The notes under the pieces: model-generated
The model's database searches: none
The model's input: the letters and a program-made list of their open reading frames with translations, nothing else
What the model was told of the DNA's origin: nothing
From: G965220205 sp965220205
Lineage (GTDB): Bacteria > Chloroflexota > Dehalococcoidia > Lucifugimonadales > Australimonadaceae
Assembly (NCBI GenBank): GCA_965220205.1
Contig: OZ244812.1
Span: forward strand, 1,860,001 to 1,924,000
Length of the DNA: 64,000 nucleotides
Direction of reading: 5' to 3'
Translations under genes and position numbers: made by a program
In this document: piece by piece, positions 18,529 to 27,881 of the stretch
How positions within the stretch are numbered: the stretch's first letter is position 1
Layout: each line of letters starts with the position of its first letter

Positions 18529-19415
18529 CCGACGAACGAACGCTCCCGGTGTGGCGGTCGCTGCTGTACGTGCCGGCTAACGTCGAACGCTACGTCGCCA
18601 AGGCCCACGAGCGGGGCGCCGACGGCATCATCCTTGACCTGGAGGACTCAGTTCCGCTGGCGGAGAAGGCGTCGGCGCGCGCGGGCGTGCAGGCGGCCGC
18701 GGAGCGCGTCGGCCGGGCGGGAGCGGACGTGCTGGTGCGCGTCAATCAGCCACTGCGGCTCGCCGTGCCGGACATCGAGGCGAGCGTATGCCCTGCGGTC
18801 GACGCCCTCGTCCTGCCGAAAGTGGCCGGTCCTGACCACGTCAGGCTGCTCGACGAGATGGTGTCGGAGCTGGAAGCGGAGCGCGGGATGGCGATGGGCG
18901 CGACAGTGTTCCTGGCGATGGTCGAGACGCCGGAGGCCTTCTTCCAAATCGGCGAAATCGCGAAAGCGAGCGCGCGCATCGCGGCCATCACCATCGGCGC
19001 GGAGGACCTGGCGTCGTCGCTGGGGATGCAGCCGGACGCCGAGACGCTGCTCTACCCGAAGACCCAATCCGTGTACGCGGCGAAGGCGGCGGGGGTGATG
19101 GCGCTGGGCATCTTCGGCACCGTTGCTGACTACCAGGACCTGGACGCCGTGCGGGAGGTTGCGCTCAAGGCGAGGCGGTTCGGACTGGAGGGCGCATCGT
19201 GCATCCACCCGAGCGTCGTGCCGGTGCTCAACGAAGCGTTCAGTCCCGGCGAGGAGGAAATCGCCCTCGCCAGACGCATAATCGAGGCGAACGCCGAGGC
19301 GGAGAAGAGCGGCCGCGGCTCCTTCCAGCTCGACGGCAAGATGATCGACGTGCCGGTGGTGCGGCGCGCACGGCGCCTCCTCATGCGCCACGAAGCAGTC
19401 GCCTCGCGGGGATGA
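18525..19415 (+). CDS. HpcH/HpaI aldolase/citrate-lyase beta family (CitE/malyl-CoA-lyase-like)
   Basis: 296 residues. PVWRSLLYVPANVERYVAK begins the protein as in CitE homologues. The GIILDLEDSVPLAEK and VETPEAFFQIGEI segments carry the acidic Mg-binding residues, and IGAEDLASSLG follows. Such lyases cleave malyl-CoA, citramalyl-CoA or similar 3-hydroxyacyl-CoA esters. Coupling to a CoA transferase suggests a two-step degradation of a dicarboxylate or branched hydroxyacid. Confidence 0.88.
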   Translation: MTDERTLPVWRSLLYVPANVERYVAKAHERGADGIILDLEDSVPLAEKASARAGVQAAAERVGRAGADVLVRVNQPLRLAVPDIEASVCPAVDALVLPKVAGPDHVRLLDEMVSELEAERGMAMGATVFLAMVETPEAFFQIGEIAKASARIAAITIGAEDLASSLGMQPDAETLLYPKTQSVYAAKAAGVMALGIFGTVADYQDLDAVREVALKARRFGLEGASCIHPSVVPVLNEAFSPGEEEIALARRIIEANAEAEKSGRGSFQLDGKMIDVPVVRRARRLLMRHEAVASRG

Positions 19416-19741
19416 CCGCGTGGCGAGGGCGCGCGCCTTGCGTGAGCGCCTGGGGGATCATTCGGCTACGGCACTCGGTCCACCGGCCAAGAGTATCGGA
19501 ACGTTTTGTTGCTATTGCGTCTCACCCATGAGAATCGGACGGAAGGCGGCTTTGGGCATTCTGGCCTCATCGATCACCTTGCTGAACTCGGGCCTACGGC
19601 GACGCGCCCGCTCTCGGTCTCTCCCGGAATCTGAATGGCCAACAACAGGTGACCGCCGCCCGCTTGGTCTCCCTTCTTGCTGAGCAGTCAATGCAGTTCC
19701 GAGCCTTCGGCGGTCGTGTCCCGTCAAGTGGTGTAAGAGCG
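19416..19741. other. Gene-free stretch bordering IS256 remnants
   Basis: Neither strand gives a frame with recognisable homology. The segment near 19717-19740 (GTGTCCCGTCAAGTGGTGTAAG) could contain a decayed IS256-type terminal repeat because it lies just beyond the transposase 3' end. Confidence 0.3.
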
Positions 19742-19991
19742 TCACCCTCGCTGATAGATCAGGCTGCCCCTGCGGGCAGACATCGATGCCTCCATGCGGT
19801 GCTGATCGCCGACGTCGACGGCAAGAGCGGGCAGATAGCGGCGGGCGATCTGCCACTCGTCGCGCTGCTCGGCGAGGACCGCCCCGATGAGCCGACGGAC
19901 CGCAGGGCGGTTCGGGAAGATGCCCACCACGTCAGTCGGCGTCTGATCTCGTTGTTAAGGCGTTCCTGCGGGTTGTTCGACCAGACCTGCC
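19742..19991 (-). pseudogene. C-terminal part of an IS256-family (mutator) transposase, frameshifted
   Basis: Minus-strand frames give QVWSNNPQERLNNEIRRR, then after a one-base loss near 19935 TDVVGIFPNRPAVRRLIGA and EQRDEWQIARRYL. This is the conserved C terminus of IS256 transposases (TNPLERLNKEIRRRTDVVGIFPN). The part carrying the DDE residues is missing on this strand, and the sequence meets an oppositely oriented N-terminal piece at ~19992-20001. Confidence 0.85.
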
Positions 19992-20001
19992 GGATATGAG
20001 A

Positions 20002-20190
20002 ATCCCCCAGGTGCGGGAGGACAGCTCCTTCCCCTCCCTGCCCGAACCCCGCCGACGCAGCGAACACGCCTTGCTCGCCGTCGTGCAGCAGGCCTACGTG
20101 GAGGGCGTCTCCACCCGCCGCGTCGAGGACCTCGTGCAAGCGTTTGGCTGCGAGGACATCCCCAAGAGCCAGGTCTCGCGCATCTGCAGG
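20002..20190 (+). pseudogene. Internal N-terminal piece of an IS256-family transposase
   Basis: Plus strand: IPQVREDSSFPSLPEPRRR, then EGVSTRRVEDLVQAFG and PKSQVSRIC. These match the region just after the N terminus of IS256 transposases (IPKLR.GSYFP...LEPRRRAE; GVSTRRVDDLV; KSQVSR). It is truncated after SRIC, where GC-rich unrelated sequence starts. Together with the minus-strand remnant it records an inversion or nested rearrangement of one or two copies. Confidence 0.85.
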
Positions 20191-20599
20191 TCCGCGTGAC
20201 ATACCGGGCACGGTCGGTCCCGCTTGAACCGCTGCGCAGGGGGCATGGCACGCCCCGCGGCCAGCGAGCCAGCCCAATCGCCTGCCGAGCTCCCCTCGCT
20301 GACGCGGCGCACACCTCGCAGCCTAGCGCTCAACTGCCAGTCGTGGGGCCCTGCAGAACCGCGGCTAGCGACAAGGAGTCGCGCACGTGTGTATATTGGC
20401 CCCATCAACCCCAGTGGTTCGTGGGTTCTGACTCCCTCCGAGAGCACCCCACGGAGCCGATGCCGTGGGACGAACCGGGGGATGCTGGGCCCATCGAGCC
20501 CCAGTGCCACGGCTAGACAAGCCTTCGTGCGGATGACACTTCCGTCAGTCACGGCCCCAACAACGAGACCTAGCGCGGGAAGCGCCAGAGGAGAACGCC
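20191..20599. other. Intergenic, possibly a gene scrap at its left end
   Basis: On the minus strand, QRFKRDRPCPVCHAD (about 20195-20240) resembles the zinc-finger start of primase/toprim-type proteins (R..RDRPCPVCGGHD), but it breaks off at the IS256 remnant. The remainder shows no supportable gene; the plus-strand aldolase gene follows. Confidence 0.3.
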
Positions 20600-21367
20600 A
20601 TGACCACCAGCGATGCGGAGATCGACAGCCTGAAGGAGCGCGTAGCAACGGCCTGCCGCGTGCTCGCGCGACTCGACCTCACACGTGAGCCCGCGGGCCA
20701 CGTGAGCGCCCGCATTCCCGGCACGGAGCGCGTTCTCATCAAGGCGAGGGGCCCGGGCGAGTCGGGCGTCCGGTTCACAAAGCCGGAGGACATCGTCGAG
20801 GTCGACATGAGCGGGAAGATGCTGTCGAGCATCGAGGGCTTCATCGCCCCGCGAGAGGTGTTCATCCACACGTGGATGTACCGCCAGCGCCCCGAGGTCA
20901 ACAGCGTGATCCACATCCACCCGCCGACGATCGTCACATTCACAGTCGTCGGCAAGCCGCTGCTGCCTATCTACGGGGCGTACGACCCCGGCAGCCTGCG
21001 CCTGCTCCTGAACGGCGTGCCGCTGTTCGACAGCAGCGTCCTGATCAGCAACGACACGCTGGGCGAGCAGCTCGCGCAGACCATCGGCGACAAGGACGTG
21101 GTGCTGATGCGCGGGCACGGGATCACGAGCGTGGGGAGCAGCGTCGAGACCGCCGGTCTCAACGCCATCATGCTCAACGAAGTCGCCGAGATGAACTACA
21201 GGGCATACATGCTCGGCGACCCGCGCCCGATCTCGGACGACGACCTGAAGTCGTTCGAGTCGATGGGACGCGGCGCGCCGCGTCCCGAGGGAGCGGCCCG
21301 GCCGGCGGCAGGCCGAGCCGAGGGCGGCGCGGCCTGGGAGACGTACCGCCTGATGGTCGACGACTAG
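20600..21367 (+). CDS. Class II aldolase/adducin family protein
   Basis: 255 residues. EPAGHVSARIPGTERVLIKARG, then a zinc-binding VNSVIHIHPPTIVTF (HxH) and VVLMRGHGITSVGSSV with the third histidine: the fuculose/ribulose-phosphate aldolase fold. AGGAGAACGCC precedes the ATG. Non-sugar members decarboxylate or cleave aromatic-pathway intermediates (HpaE/hydroxyacid types). It lies beside an HpaB-type monooxygenase on the opposite strand, so a role in aromatic catabolism is a reasonable guess. Confidence 0.85.
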   Translation: MTTSDAEIDSLKERVATACRVLARLDLTREPAGHVSARIPGTERVLIKARGPGESGVRFTKPEDIVEVDMSGKMLSSIEGFIAPREVFIHTWMYRQRPEVNSVIHIHPPTIVTFTVVGKPLLPIYGAYDPGSLRLLLNGVPLFDSSVLISNDTLGEQLAQTIGDKDVVLMRGHGITSVGSSVETAGLNAIMLNEVAEMNYRAYMLGDPRPISDDDLKSFESMGRGAPRPEGAARPAAGRAEGGAAWETYRLMVDD

Positions 21368-21389
21368 CCCCGTCGGCGCGGGGCGGCGG

Positions 21390-21890
21390 CTACGCCGTCC
21401 CGCCGTCGGCGGAAGGCAGCGCCGTGTACCTGCCGTCGTAGAACACGAGCGGCTCGCCCGGCCGCACCTCGATGTGCTCGACTTCGCCGATGAAAACGAC
21501 GTGGTCCCCGGCCTCGACCACCTGCACGACGCGGCAGTCCATCCCGCTCAGCGCCTCGTCGAGGATGGCGACGCCGCTCGGCGTGAGCGCGTGCCCGCCG
21601 GGGAACGCCTGGCGCTCTTCGCGCGACGCCGTGGCGAAGAAGGCCGCGACGCTGGCGCGCCCCTCGCGCAAGATGTTGATCCCGAACCGCCGCTCGCGCG
21701 TGATGTTGGCGCACGTCGCGCCGTCCTTCGCGACGCTCAGCAGCACCAGCAACGGATCGAGCGACACCGACGAGACGGCGTTGGCAGTCGTGAAGTAGGG
21801 CGCGCCGTCCTCCTGCACCGTCGCCACGATCGTGACGCCCGTGGGGAACTTGCGCCACGCCTCGCGAAAGAGTTCGGGCGAGGCGCTCAC
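21390..21890 (-). CDS. Flavin reductase-like protein (HpaC type)
   Basis: 166 residues of the FMN-binding split-barrel family. FREAWRKFPTGVTIVATVQ is followed by FTTANAVSSVSLDPLLVLLSV, and an RFGINIL region with ITRERR is also present. It would supply reduced flavin to a partner oxygenase. The start overlaps the stop of the HpaB-type gene by 4 bp, making them a two-component monooxygenase operon. Confidence 0.88.
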   Translation of the reverse strand: MSASPELFREAWRKFPTGVTIVATVQEDGAPYFTTANAVSSVSLDPLLVLLSVAKDGATCANITRERRFGINILREGRASVAAFFATASREERQAFPGGHALTPSGVAILDEALSGMDCRVVQVVEAGDHVVFIGEVEHIEVRPGEPLVFYDGRYTALPSADGGTA

Positions 21891-23335
21891 GAAGACTCAG
21901 TCTCGCTGAGGAAGTCCTGATACGACTGTTTGGCGCGCGTGTAGTCGTAGTTGGCGAACCGCAGCTGGCGCAGCCGCACCACGTCGCCGTTGAAGTAGCG
22001 CTCGTACAGCGCCGAGCGTGACCCGAACTGCGTGCCGATCAGGTCCCAGACGAGCCGGAAGAGGCGGACCCGCTCGTGAGCGCCGATGCTGACGCCCTGG
22101 AAATAGCGGTCCGCGGTTGACGCCATCGCGCCGGTCATGTCCTCCTCCGTGGGCGTGAGCATGAGCCCGCCGGCCGCGAGCTGCTGCATGATCGCCGCGA
22201 CCCGGGCGAACGCGTCCGGCCACGTATGCCGCATGGCGATGCAAGGCTCCGGCGCGAGCGCGATGCCCTCGCCTTCCCAAGGGCCCGCGTCCGCCTCCGC
22301 GGCGCGCAGGTAGGAGCGCACCGTCTCGATGGTGTCGATGATCTCTGCCATCTTCTCCTGGATGTGCGAAAAGCCGCCGATGCCGATGGCGTCCGTGAGC
22401 TCGTGGGAGACGCCCAGCATGAACTCGAGCTTCGCGATCGTGCGGAGCATCACCTGCTGCATGTACTGGCGCCACATGGGGACGGAGCCGATCAGCCTGT
22501 TGTGGAGGTCGACGTCGTTGTAGCTGAAGACCCGGTCCCACGGTATGAGCACGTCGTCGAACACCGCGAGGGCGTCCATCTCGTCGTACCGTCCCGACAG
22601 CGGCTGGTCGTACAGCGGCCTGCCCGTGTCGTAGCTCTCGCGGCAGATGAACTTGAGGCCCGGCGTGGCCACGGGGACCGAGAAGCCGAGGCAGAAGATG
22701 GCCTCGTCGGAACGCGCCACGCGGTACGGAGGGCAGAACAGCTCGTCGGCGAAGGGCGCCAGCGTCGCGAGCAGTTTCGCGCCCCTGACGACAACGCCGT
22801 CGTCCGTGGTCTCGACGATGCCCGTGGCGACGTAGGGGTCCGGCTGCTCCGTCAGCGCCGCGCCCCGGTTGACCTGCGGGTGGCCGAAGGCGTGCGTCAG
22901 ACAGAGGTCGTTCTCGCGGATGTACTCGTGATAGGCGACGAGGTTCTCGCCCAGCCAGGGCTGGTCGACGCCGAAGAGCGCGGAGAACTGACGCGCGGCG
23001 GTGACCTGGACGTTCACGTAGTCGGGAGTGCGTCCCAGGATGCCGTGGCACGACGCGGCGACGATCTCCAAGGCGCGGTGACGGCGGTCGATGTCCTCGG
23101 CCGTGCGCGGGATGACGTAGGAGAGGGGCACGGCCTCGCCCGACGACGGCGACTCGAACGTCATCTGGTCGTGCAACGCGGGGTCGTGCTGAAGGTCGTA
23201 GACGCCCGCAAGCGTCTGCGCCATCCGCGCCAGCTTGGGGTGCGTCGTAACGTCCTCGACGCGCTCGCCCTCGAGCCACACCTCGCGGTCGTCGCGGAGC
23301 CCTGCCAAGAACTGCTCGCCGGTGCGAATAGCCAT
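21887..23335 (-). CDS. 4-hydroxyphenylacetate 3-hydroxylase-like oxygenase (HpaB family)
   Basis: 482 residues from the ATG at 23335; the frame is open much further upstream but that part is antisense to other sequence. Features: TGEQFLAGLRDDREVWLEGE at the start, YVIPRTAEDIDRRHRALE, RNVNVQ-type PDYVNVQVTA, and an FSVPVATPGLKFICRESY active-site loop, then a helical C-terminal domain with FSHIQEKMAEII. FADH2-dependent hydroxylases of this group act on 4-hydroxyphenylacetate, other phenols, or related acyl-CoA-like substrates. Coupled to a flavin reductase. Confidence 0.88.
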   Translation of the reverse strand: MAIRTGEQFLAGLRDDREVWLEGERVEDVTTHPKLARMAQTLAGVYDLQHDPALHDQMTFESPSSGEAVPLSYVIPRTAEDIDRRHRALEIVAASCHGILGRTPDYVNVQVTAARQFSALFGVDQPWLGENLVAYHEYIRENDLCLTHAFGHPQVNRGAALTEQPDPYVATGIVETTDDGVVVRGAKLLATLAPFADELFCPPYRVARSDEAIFCLGFSVPVATPGLKFICRESYDTGRPLYDQPLSGRYDEMDALAVFDDVLIPWDRVFSYNDVDLHNRLIGSVPMWRQYMQQVMLRTIAKLEFMLGVSHELTDAIGIGGFSHIQEKMAEIIDTIETVRSYLRAAEADAGPWEGEGIALAPEPCIAMRHTWPDAFARVAAIMQQLAAGGLMLTPTEEDMTGAMASTADRYFQGVSIGAHERVRLFRLVWDLIGTQFGSRSALYERYFNGDVVRLRQLRFANYDYTRAKQSYQDFLSETESS

Positions 23336-23451
23336 GCGTCGTCCTGTCCCTACGCGGAGCCGCTTACGCGCCCGCCGGGGGGACGTTATCCGACTCCGAG
23401 GCGTGCGGCAAGCCGCGCGGAACGGGGCCGGCGGCGCAGCGCTTGGACTGT

Positions 23452-24318
23452 CTAGACGCCCGCCACCGGTTGCTTCGCCCCGAGGAATCCCAGCATCTCT
23501 TCCATGAACTCGTCGTCCCGGTTCTGCAGTCCGTGGTCGCCGCCCTCGAGGTGGAACCAGCGTGCGTTGGGGTTCTTGTCCTTGGCCAGCAGGTACATGT
23601 CGCGCCCGGCGTTCAACATACGCGGGTGCTTCTCCTCCGACCCGGTGCAGATCAACAAGGGCGTCGTGAACTTGTCGGTGTGGTCGATGCAGAGGTTGTA
23701 CCGCTCGGAGCAGTGGCGGTCGAGGTGTACGTTCGCGGTGAAGTAGGCGTTCGGGTTCGGGAAGTTCAACTGCATGACCTCGTCGCCCCTGCCCGCCTCG
23801 ACTAGCGCCTTCGCCCGCTCGTAGGTGCTCAGGTACTCCTCCTTCATCTCGCACTGCGAGTAGAACTCGTGGGAGAAGCGCAACGGGGCGAGCGATATCA
23901 CCGCCGTGACCCGCGGGTCCTGGTTCTGGGCCTGCGCGTAGACGACCTTCACGGCCCCCAGCGAGCTCCCCATCGTGCCGACGCGGTGGTAGCCGCGCTC
24001 GCCGAGGAAGCTGACGACTGCATCGATGTCGAGCTTGCACTCGTCGAGAATCTCGAAGGCGTTGCCGATGGCGTATCCGCCGGTGTGGCCGGCGATGACG
24101 TCGTGACCGCGCATGTTGAACAGCGCGACGGGGACGCCCATGTCGCGCAGGCGCTCAGCCCGCGCGTTGGAGGGCGATGCGTAGAAGTTGCCGCTGCTCC
24201 CGTGCACCATCATCAGCGCGTCGATGGTGAGGTCCTTCCGCGGCTGCTCAGGCTCCAGAAATATCCCGTGGAGCTTGACGCCGTCGCTCGTCGTGGTGCT
24301 GACCAGTTCGACCTGCAT
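23452..24318 (-). CDS. Alpha/beta hydrolase (esterase/dienelactone-hydrolase-like)
   Basis: 288 residues starting at an ATG preceded by GGAGGCATTC. Contains DALMMVHGSSGNF (oxyanion), MGSSLGAVKVVY (GxSxG nucleophile) and GGDHGLQNRDDEF (catalytic His). The long insertion between strands 6 and 7 (QCEMKEEYLSTYERA) is helical. It is divergent from sucC, with TATCAT near 24476 as a candidate -10 for sucC. Confidence 0.82.
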   Translation of the reverse strand: MQVELVSTTTSDGVKLHGIFLEPEQPRKDLTIDALMMVHGSSGNFYASPSNARAERLRDMGVPVALFNMRGHDVIAGHTGGYAIGNAFEILDECKLDIDAVVSFLGERGYHRVGTMGSSLGAVKVVYAQAQNQDPRVTAVISLAPLRFSHEFYSQCEMKEEYLSTYERAKALVEAGRGDEVMQLNFPNPNAYFTANVHLDRHCSERYNLCIDHTDKFTTPLLICTGSEEKHPRMLNAGRDMYLLAKDKNPNARWFHLEGGDHGLQNRDDEFMEEMLGFLGAKQPVAGV

Positions 24319-24526
24319 GAATGCCTCCTGCGTACTGCCTGGGCCCCGCGCCCGCTTCACGGTGACTGTAGCGCCTAGGAGCGCCCCCTGTCGACCACGT
24401 GCGCCGGACAACGCCGGTAGCAGAGCGACCTCGAGAGTTCGCCCTACGCGCGGCGAAGTCCCTGGGCGGCGTCTGTTATCATCTCTCCGCTCGCGCACGA
24501 ACGGCGGGCATTCCGAGGAGTCGTTG

Positions 24527-25675
24527 ATGAAACTGCACGAGTATCAGGCCAAGGAACTCCTGGCCAGGTTCGGGGCGCCGACGCCCGAGGCCCACGTCGC
24601 CTCAACCGCTGCCGAGGCGGTCGATGCCGCGCGCAAGCTCGGAGGCCGCGCTGTGGTCAAGGCCCAGGTGCACGCCGGCGGACGCGGGAAGGCGGGCGGC
24701 GTGAAGGTGGCGGCCGACCCTGAGGAGGCAGGCGCTATCGCGGCCTCGCTGATCGGGTCGACGCTCGTGACGTTCCAGACGGGGCCGCGCGGCGCCCCGG
24801 TCAACCAGGTGCTCGTCGAGCAGACCGTGGACGTGGAGCGGGAGCTGTACTTCAGCATCACGACCGACGGGAGCCGGCGCCGGCCAGTCATGATCGCGTC
24901 GTCGGCAGGCGGCGTGGAGATCGAGGAGGTCGCCCGCAGCGAACCGGACAAGGTGTTCACGGAGCCGATCGACCCGGCCGTAGGCTTCCAGCCGTTCCAG
25001 GGCAGGCGCATCGCCGGTCAACTGGGGTTGCCCACCGAGCTGACACGGCCCTTCGCGGCGCTTGCCGACGCCTGCTATCGGGCGTACCTGGCCCACGACT
25101 CCAGCATGATCGAGATCAACCCGCTCGTGGTGACGCGGGACGGCAAGCTCTTGGCGCTCGACGCCAAGATGAGCATCGACGACGACGCGCTCTTCCGCCA
25201 GAGGGCGGACGCGGAGCTCCGCGACGCCACGCAAGAGGACCCGCTCGAGGTGGAGGCGTCCGAAGCCGGCATTGCCTACGTGAAGCTCGACGGCAACGTC
25301 GGCTGCATGGTGAACGGCGCCGGCCTCGCCATGGCCACGATGGACATCGTCCAGTTCGCCGGGGCCGAGCCCGCCAACTTCCTCGACGTCGGCGGCGGGG
25401 CCAACGAGGAGAAGATCAGCCGGGCTATCCTGCTGATGCTGTCCGACCAGAGCGTGGAGACGGTGCTCGTCAACATCTTCGGGGGCATCCTGCGTTGCGA
25501 CATCGCCGCACGGGGCGTCGTCGACGCCTACCGCAAGGCCGACCGGCAACCGCCGCTCGTCGTGCGCATGCTCGGCACCAATGTCGACGAGGGCAAGCAG
25601 ATCCTCGCCGACTCGGGACTCCGCGCGACGATGGTCGATACGCTTGAAGAGGCCGCGGCGGCCATCAAGGGCTAA
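24527..25675 (+). CDS. sucC: Succinyl-CoA ligase (ADP-forming) beta subunit
   Basis: 382 residues, standard length. ATP-grasp N-terminal domain begins KLHEYQAKELLARFGAP, with a KAQVHAGGRGKAGGVK nucleotide loop. The C-terminal CoA-ligase-type domain has GNVGCMVNGAGLAMATMD, NFLDVGGGANEEK and VNIFGGILRCD. GAGGAG about 8 bp upstream supports the ATG. It catalyses the TCA-cycle interconversion of succinyl-CoA and succinate with the SucD subunit, 16 bp downstream. Confidence 0.97.
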   Translation: MKLHEYQAKELLARFGAPTPEAHVASTAAEAVDAARKLGGRAVVKAQVHAGGRGKAGGVKVAADPEEAGAIAASLIGSTLVTFQTGPRGAPVNQVLVEQTVDVERELYFSITTDGSRRRPVMIASSAGGVEIEEVARSEPDKVFTEPIDPAVGFQPFQGRRIAGQLGLPTELTRPFAALADACYRAYLAHDSSMIEINPLVVTRDGKLLALDAKMSIDDDALFRQRADAELRDATQEDPLEVEASEAGIAYVKLDGNVGCMVNGAGLAMATMDIVQFAGAEPANFLDVGGGANEEKISRAILLMLSDQSVETVLVNIFGGILRCDIAARGVVDAYRKADRQPPLVVRMLGTNVDEGKQILADSGLRATMVDTLEEAAAAIKG

Positions 25676-25691
25676 CGGAGCACTTACGCGA

Positions 25692-26567
25692 ATGAGCATT
25701 CTGGTCGACGAGAACACGCGCCTGCTGGTGCAGGGGATCACGGGACGCGAGGGGAGCTTCCACGCCGAGCGCTGCATGGCGTACGGCACGAACGTGGTCG
25801 CAGGCGTCACGCCCGGGAAGGGGGGCGAGACGGTCCTCGAGAAGGTCCCAGTCTTCGACTCGGTGCGCGAAGCAGTCGCGGAGACCGCGGCCAACGCAGC
25901 GTTGATCTTCGTTCCGGCCCCGTTCGCCGCCGACGCTGTCCTGGAGTCCGCCGACGCGGGAGTGCCGCTCGTCGTGTGCATCACGGAGGGCGTCCCGGTC
26001 CGCGACGCGACGATGGTGATGCGCTACTTGGAGGGCAAGCCCACACGCCTGCTCGGCCCCAACTGCCCGGGGCTGATCAGTCCGGGCGCCCTCACGAAGG
26101 TCGGCATCATGCCCGGCAACATCCACATGGCGGGGACGACCGGCGTCGTGTCCCGCTCCGGCACGCTGACGTACGAGGCGGTCGATCAGCTCACGAAGCT
26201 CGGCATCGGACAGTCGACGTGCGTCGGCATCGGCGGGGACCCCGTCTCCGGCACGACCTTCGTGGACGTGCTGCGCGCGTTCAACGACGACCCGGAAACC
26301 GAGTCGATCGTGCTCATCGGCGAGATAGGCGGGACGAAGGAGCAGGAGGCCGCGGCCTACATCAGCGAGCACGTCCGCAAGCCGGTCGCCGCGCTGATCG
26401 TGGGCCAGACCGCGCCGCCGGGCCGCCGCATGGGCCACGCGGGCGCAGTCATCACGGGCACAGCGGCCCTAGCGTCGGAGAAGATGCGCGCGCTGGAAGC
26501 AGCAGGGTGCCGCATCATCCCCACGCCCGCCGACATCGGCTCGACCGTCAAGGCGATGCTGTCCTGA
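25692..26567 (+). CDS. sucD: Succinyl-CoA ligase alpha subunit
   Basis: 291 residues. CoA-binding Rossmann start SILVDENTRLLVQGITGREG, GVTPGKGGETVL, and the phosphohistidine region RRMGHAGAVITG. The order sucC-sucD with a short gap is the usual operon. Complete, no anomalies. Confidence 0.97.
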   Translation: MSILVDENTRLLVQGITGREGSFHAERCMAYGTNVVAGVTPGKGGETVLEKVPVFDSVREAVAETAANAALIFVPAPFAADAVLESADAGVPLVVCITEGVPVRDATMVMRYLEGKPTRLLGPNCPGLISPGALTKVGIMPGNIHMAGTTGVVSRSGTLTYEAVDQLTKLGIGQSTCVGIGGDPVSGTTFVDVLRAFNDDPETESIVLIGEIGGTKEQEAAAYISEHVRKPVAALIVGQTAPPGRRMGHAGAVITGTAALASEKMRALEAAGCRIIPTPADIGSTVKAMLS

Positions 26568-26751
26568 AGCCGAGGCCGCGTGGCCGACGCATCAACGGCT
26601 GCGCGCGCCTTCTCGCCGGTCGCGAGGTCGCGCTGGCACACCCGTCGGCTCGTCCAGAGCGCAAGCGGCGCCACCGGGACCTACACCCTGACGATTACCG
26701 AGGTCGCCGCCGACGCCCCGACGCCCTAGTGTTCTGGCAAGAGGAGCGTCC

Positions 26752-27706
26752 ATGCAGCAACGACCCTTTGGCGAACTGGGCGCTGCGAGCGCCCTCACGC
26801 TCGGCGGCGGCGGCATCGGCCAGGTCTGGGGGCCCACGACTCGCGAGGAGTGCGTGGCGACCGTCCGCGAGGCCGTCGACTCCGGCATCGACGTCCTGGA
26901 CCTCGCGCCGTCCTACGGCAACGGAGAGGCCGAGACGGTCATCGGCGACGCGTTCGACAGCAGCCTTCCCTCCGGCGTCCGCATCACGACCAAGTGCCGC
27001 GTGGGCGGCGCTCCTCCGGGCCAGGTCTACGACCTCCTATCGGAAAGCCTCAACGCCAGCCTGCAGCGCATGAAACTCGACCATGTTGACGTCATGTTCC
27101 TGCACAACTGGGTCACGCTTGGAGGCGAGGGGGCCGAGCGCACGACGACGGCCCAGGTCGTCGCCGAAGCCGTCGCGCCGGCTTTCGAGCGGCTCGCCGC
27201 CGAGGGGCGCATCCGCTACTGGGGGCTCACCGGCATCGGCGAGCCGGACGCCATCATCAGATTGCTCACGGACGGCCCGCGGCCCGGCTACGTCCAGTGC
27301 ATCGCGAACCTGCTCGACTCCGCAGGCGGACTGCGGCGCTTCGCGGGTCCAGCCAGACCGCGCGAGGTCATCGCCTGCCGCCAACGCCAACGGCGCCGCC
27401 GTGATGGGCATCCGCGCCGTACAGGCCGGGGCCTTGACCAGCGCTTTCGACCGTCCGATTCCCGCGGACCATCCCGACGCCGCCGACTACGACCGCGCGG
27501 CCCCGTTCCGCGAGATCGCCGCCGAGCTTGGCGACTCCCCCGCCTATCTCGCCCACCGCTACGCCCTCTCGGTCCCCGGCGTATCGACGGTCGTCCTCGG
27601 CGTAAAGGACCGCCGCGAGCTCCGCGAATGCATCGACGCCGAGGCCGCGGGCCCGCTCGACCCCTCCCTCATCCGGCGCATCGACGAGGCGGTCGGCCGC
27701 GCCTAG
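26752..27706 (+). pseudogene. Aldo/keto reductase interrupted by a +1 frameshift
   Basis: The first ~208 codons encode an AKR: RPFGELGAASALTLGGGGIG, active-site Tyr region DLAPSYGNGEAETVIG, ITTKCRVGG, VDVMFLHNW. Near 27371-27380 an extra base (the T at 27376) shifts the frame within EVIA-AANANGAA. The rest continues in the next frame as VMGIRAVQAGALTSAFDR, SVPGVSTVVLGVKDRREL and a normal C terminus ending in a stop at 27706. Removing one base restores a ~317-residue enzyme. Recent loss or a sequencing error. Confidence 0.85.
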
Positions 27707-27881
27707 CGCTACTCCGGCGGACGCCGGGACCCGACAACCGCGTCTCACCCGCGAGGGGCGACGCCTGCGGCGCTGCACTCTCGAAGCAACGCCGAGGCGC
27801 CTTGGCCCGGAGCGGGGTAGGCGCTACACTCGCGGGCGCCCTCTGGCGCCGCATCGGCGGAGGGCGGACGCCCCGCGGAGC

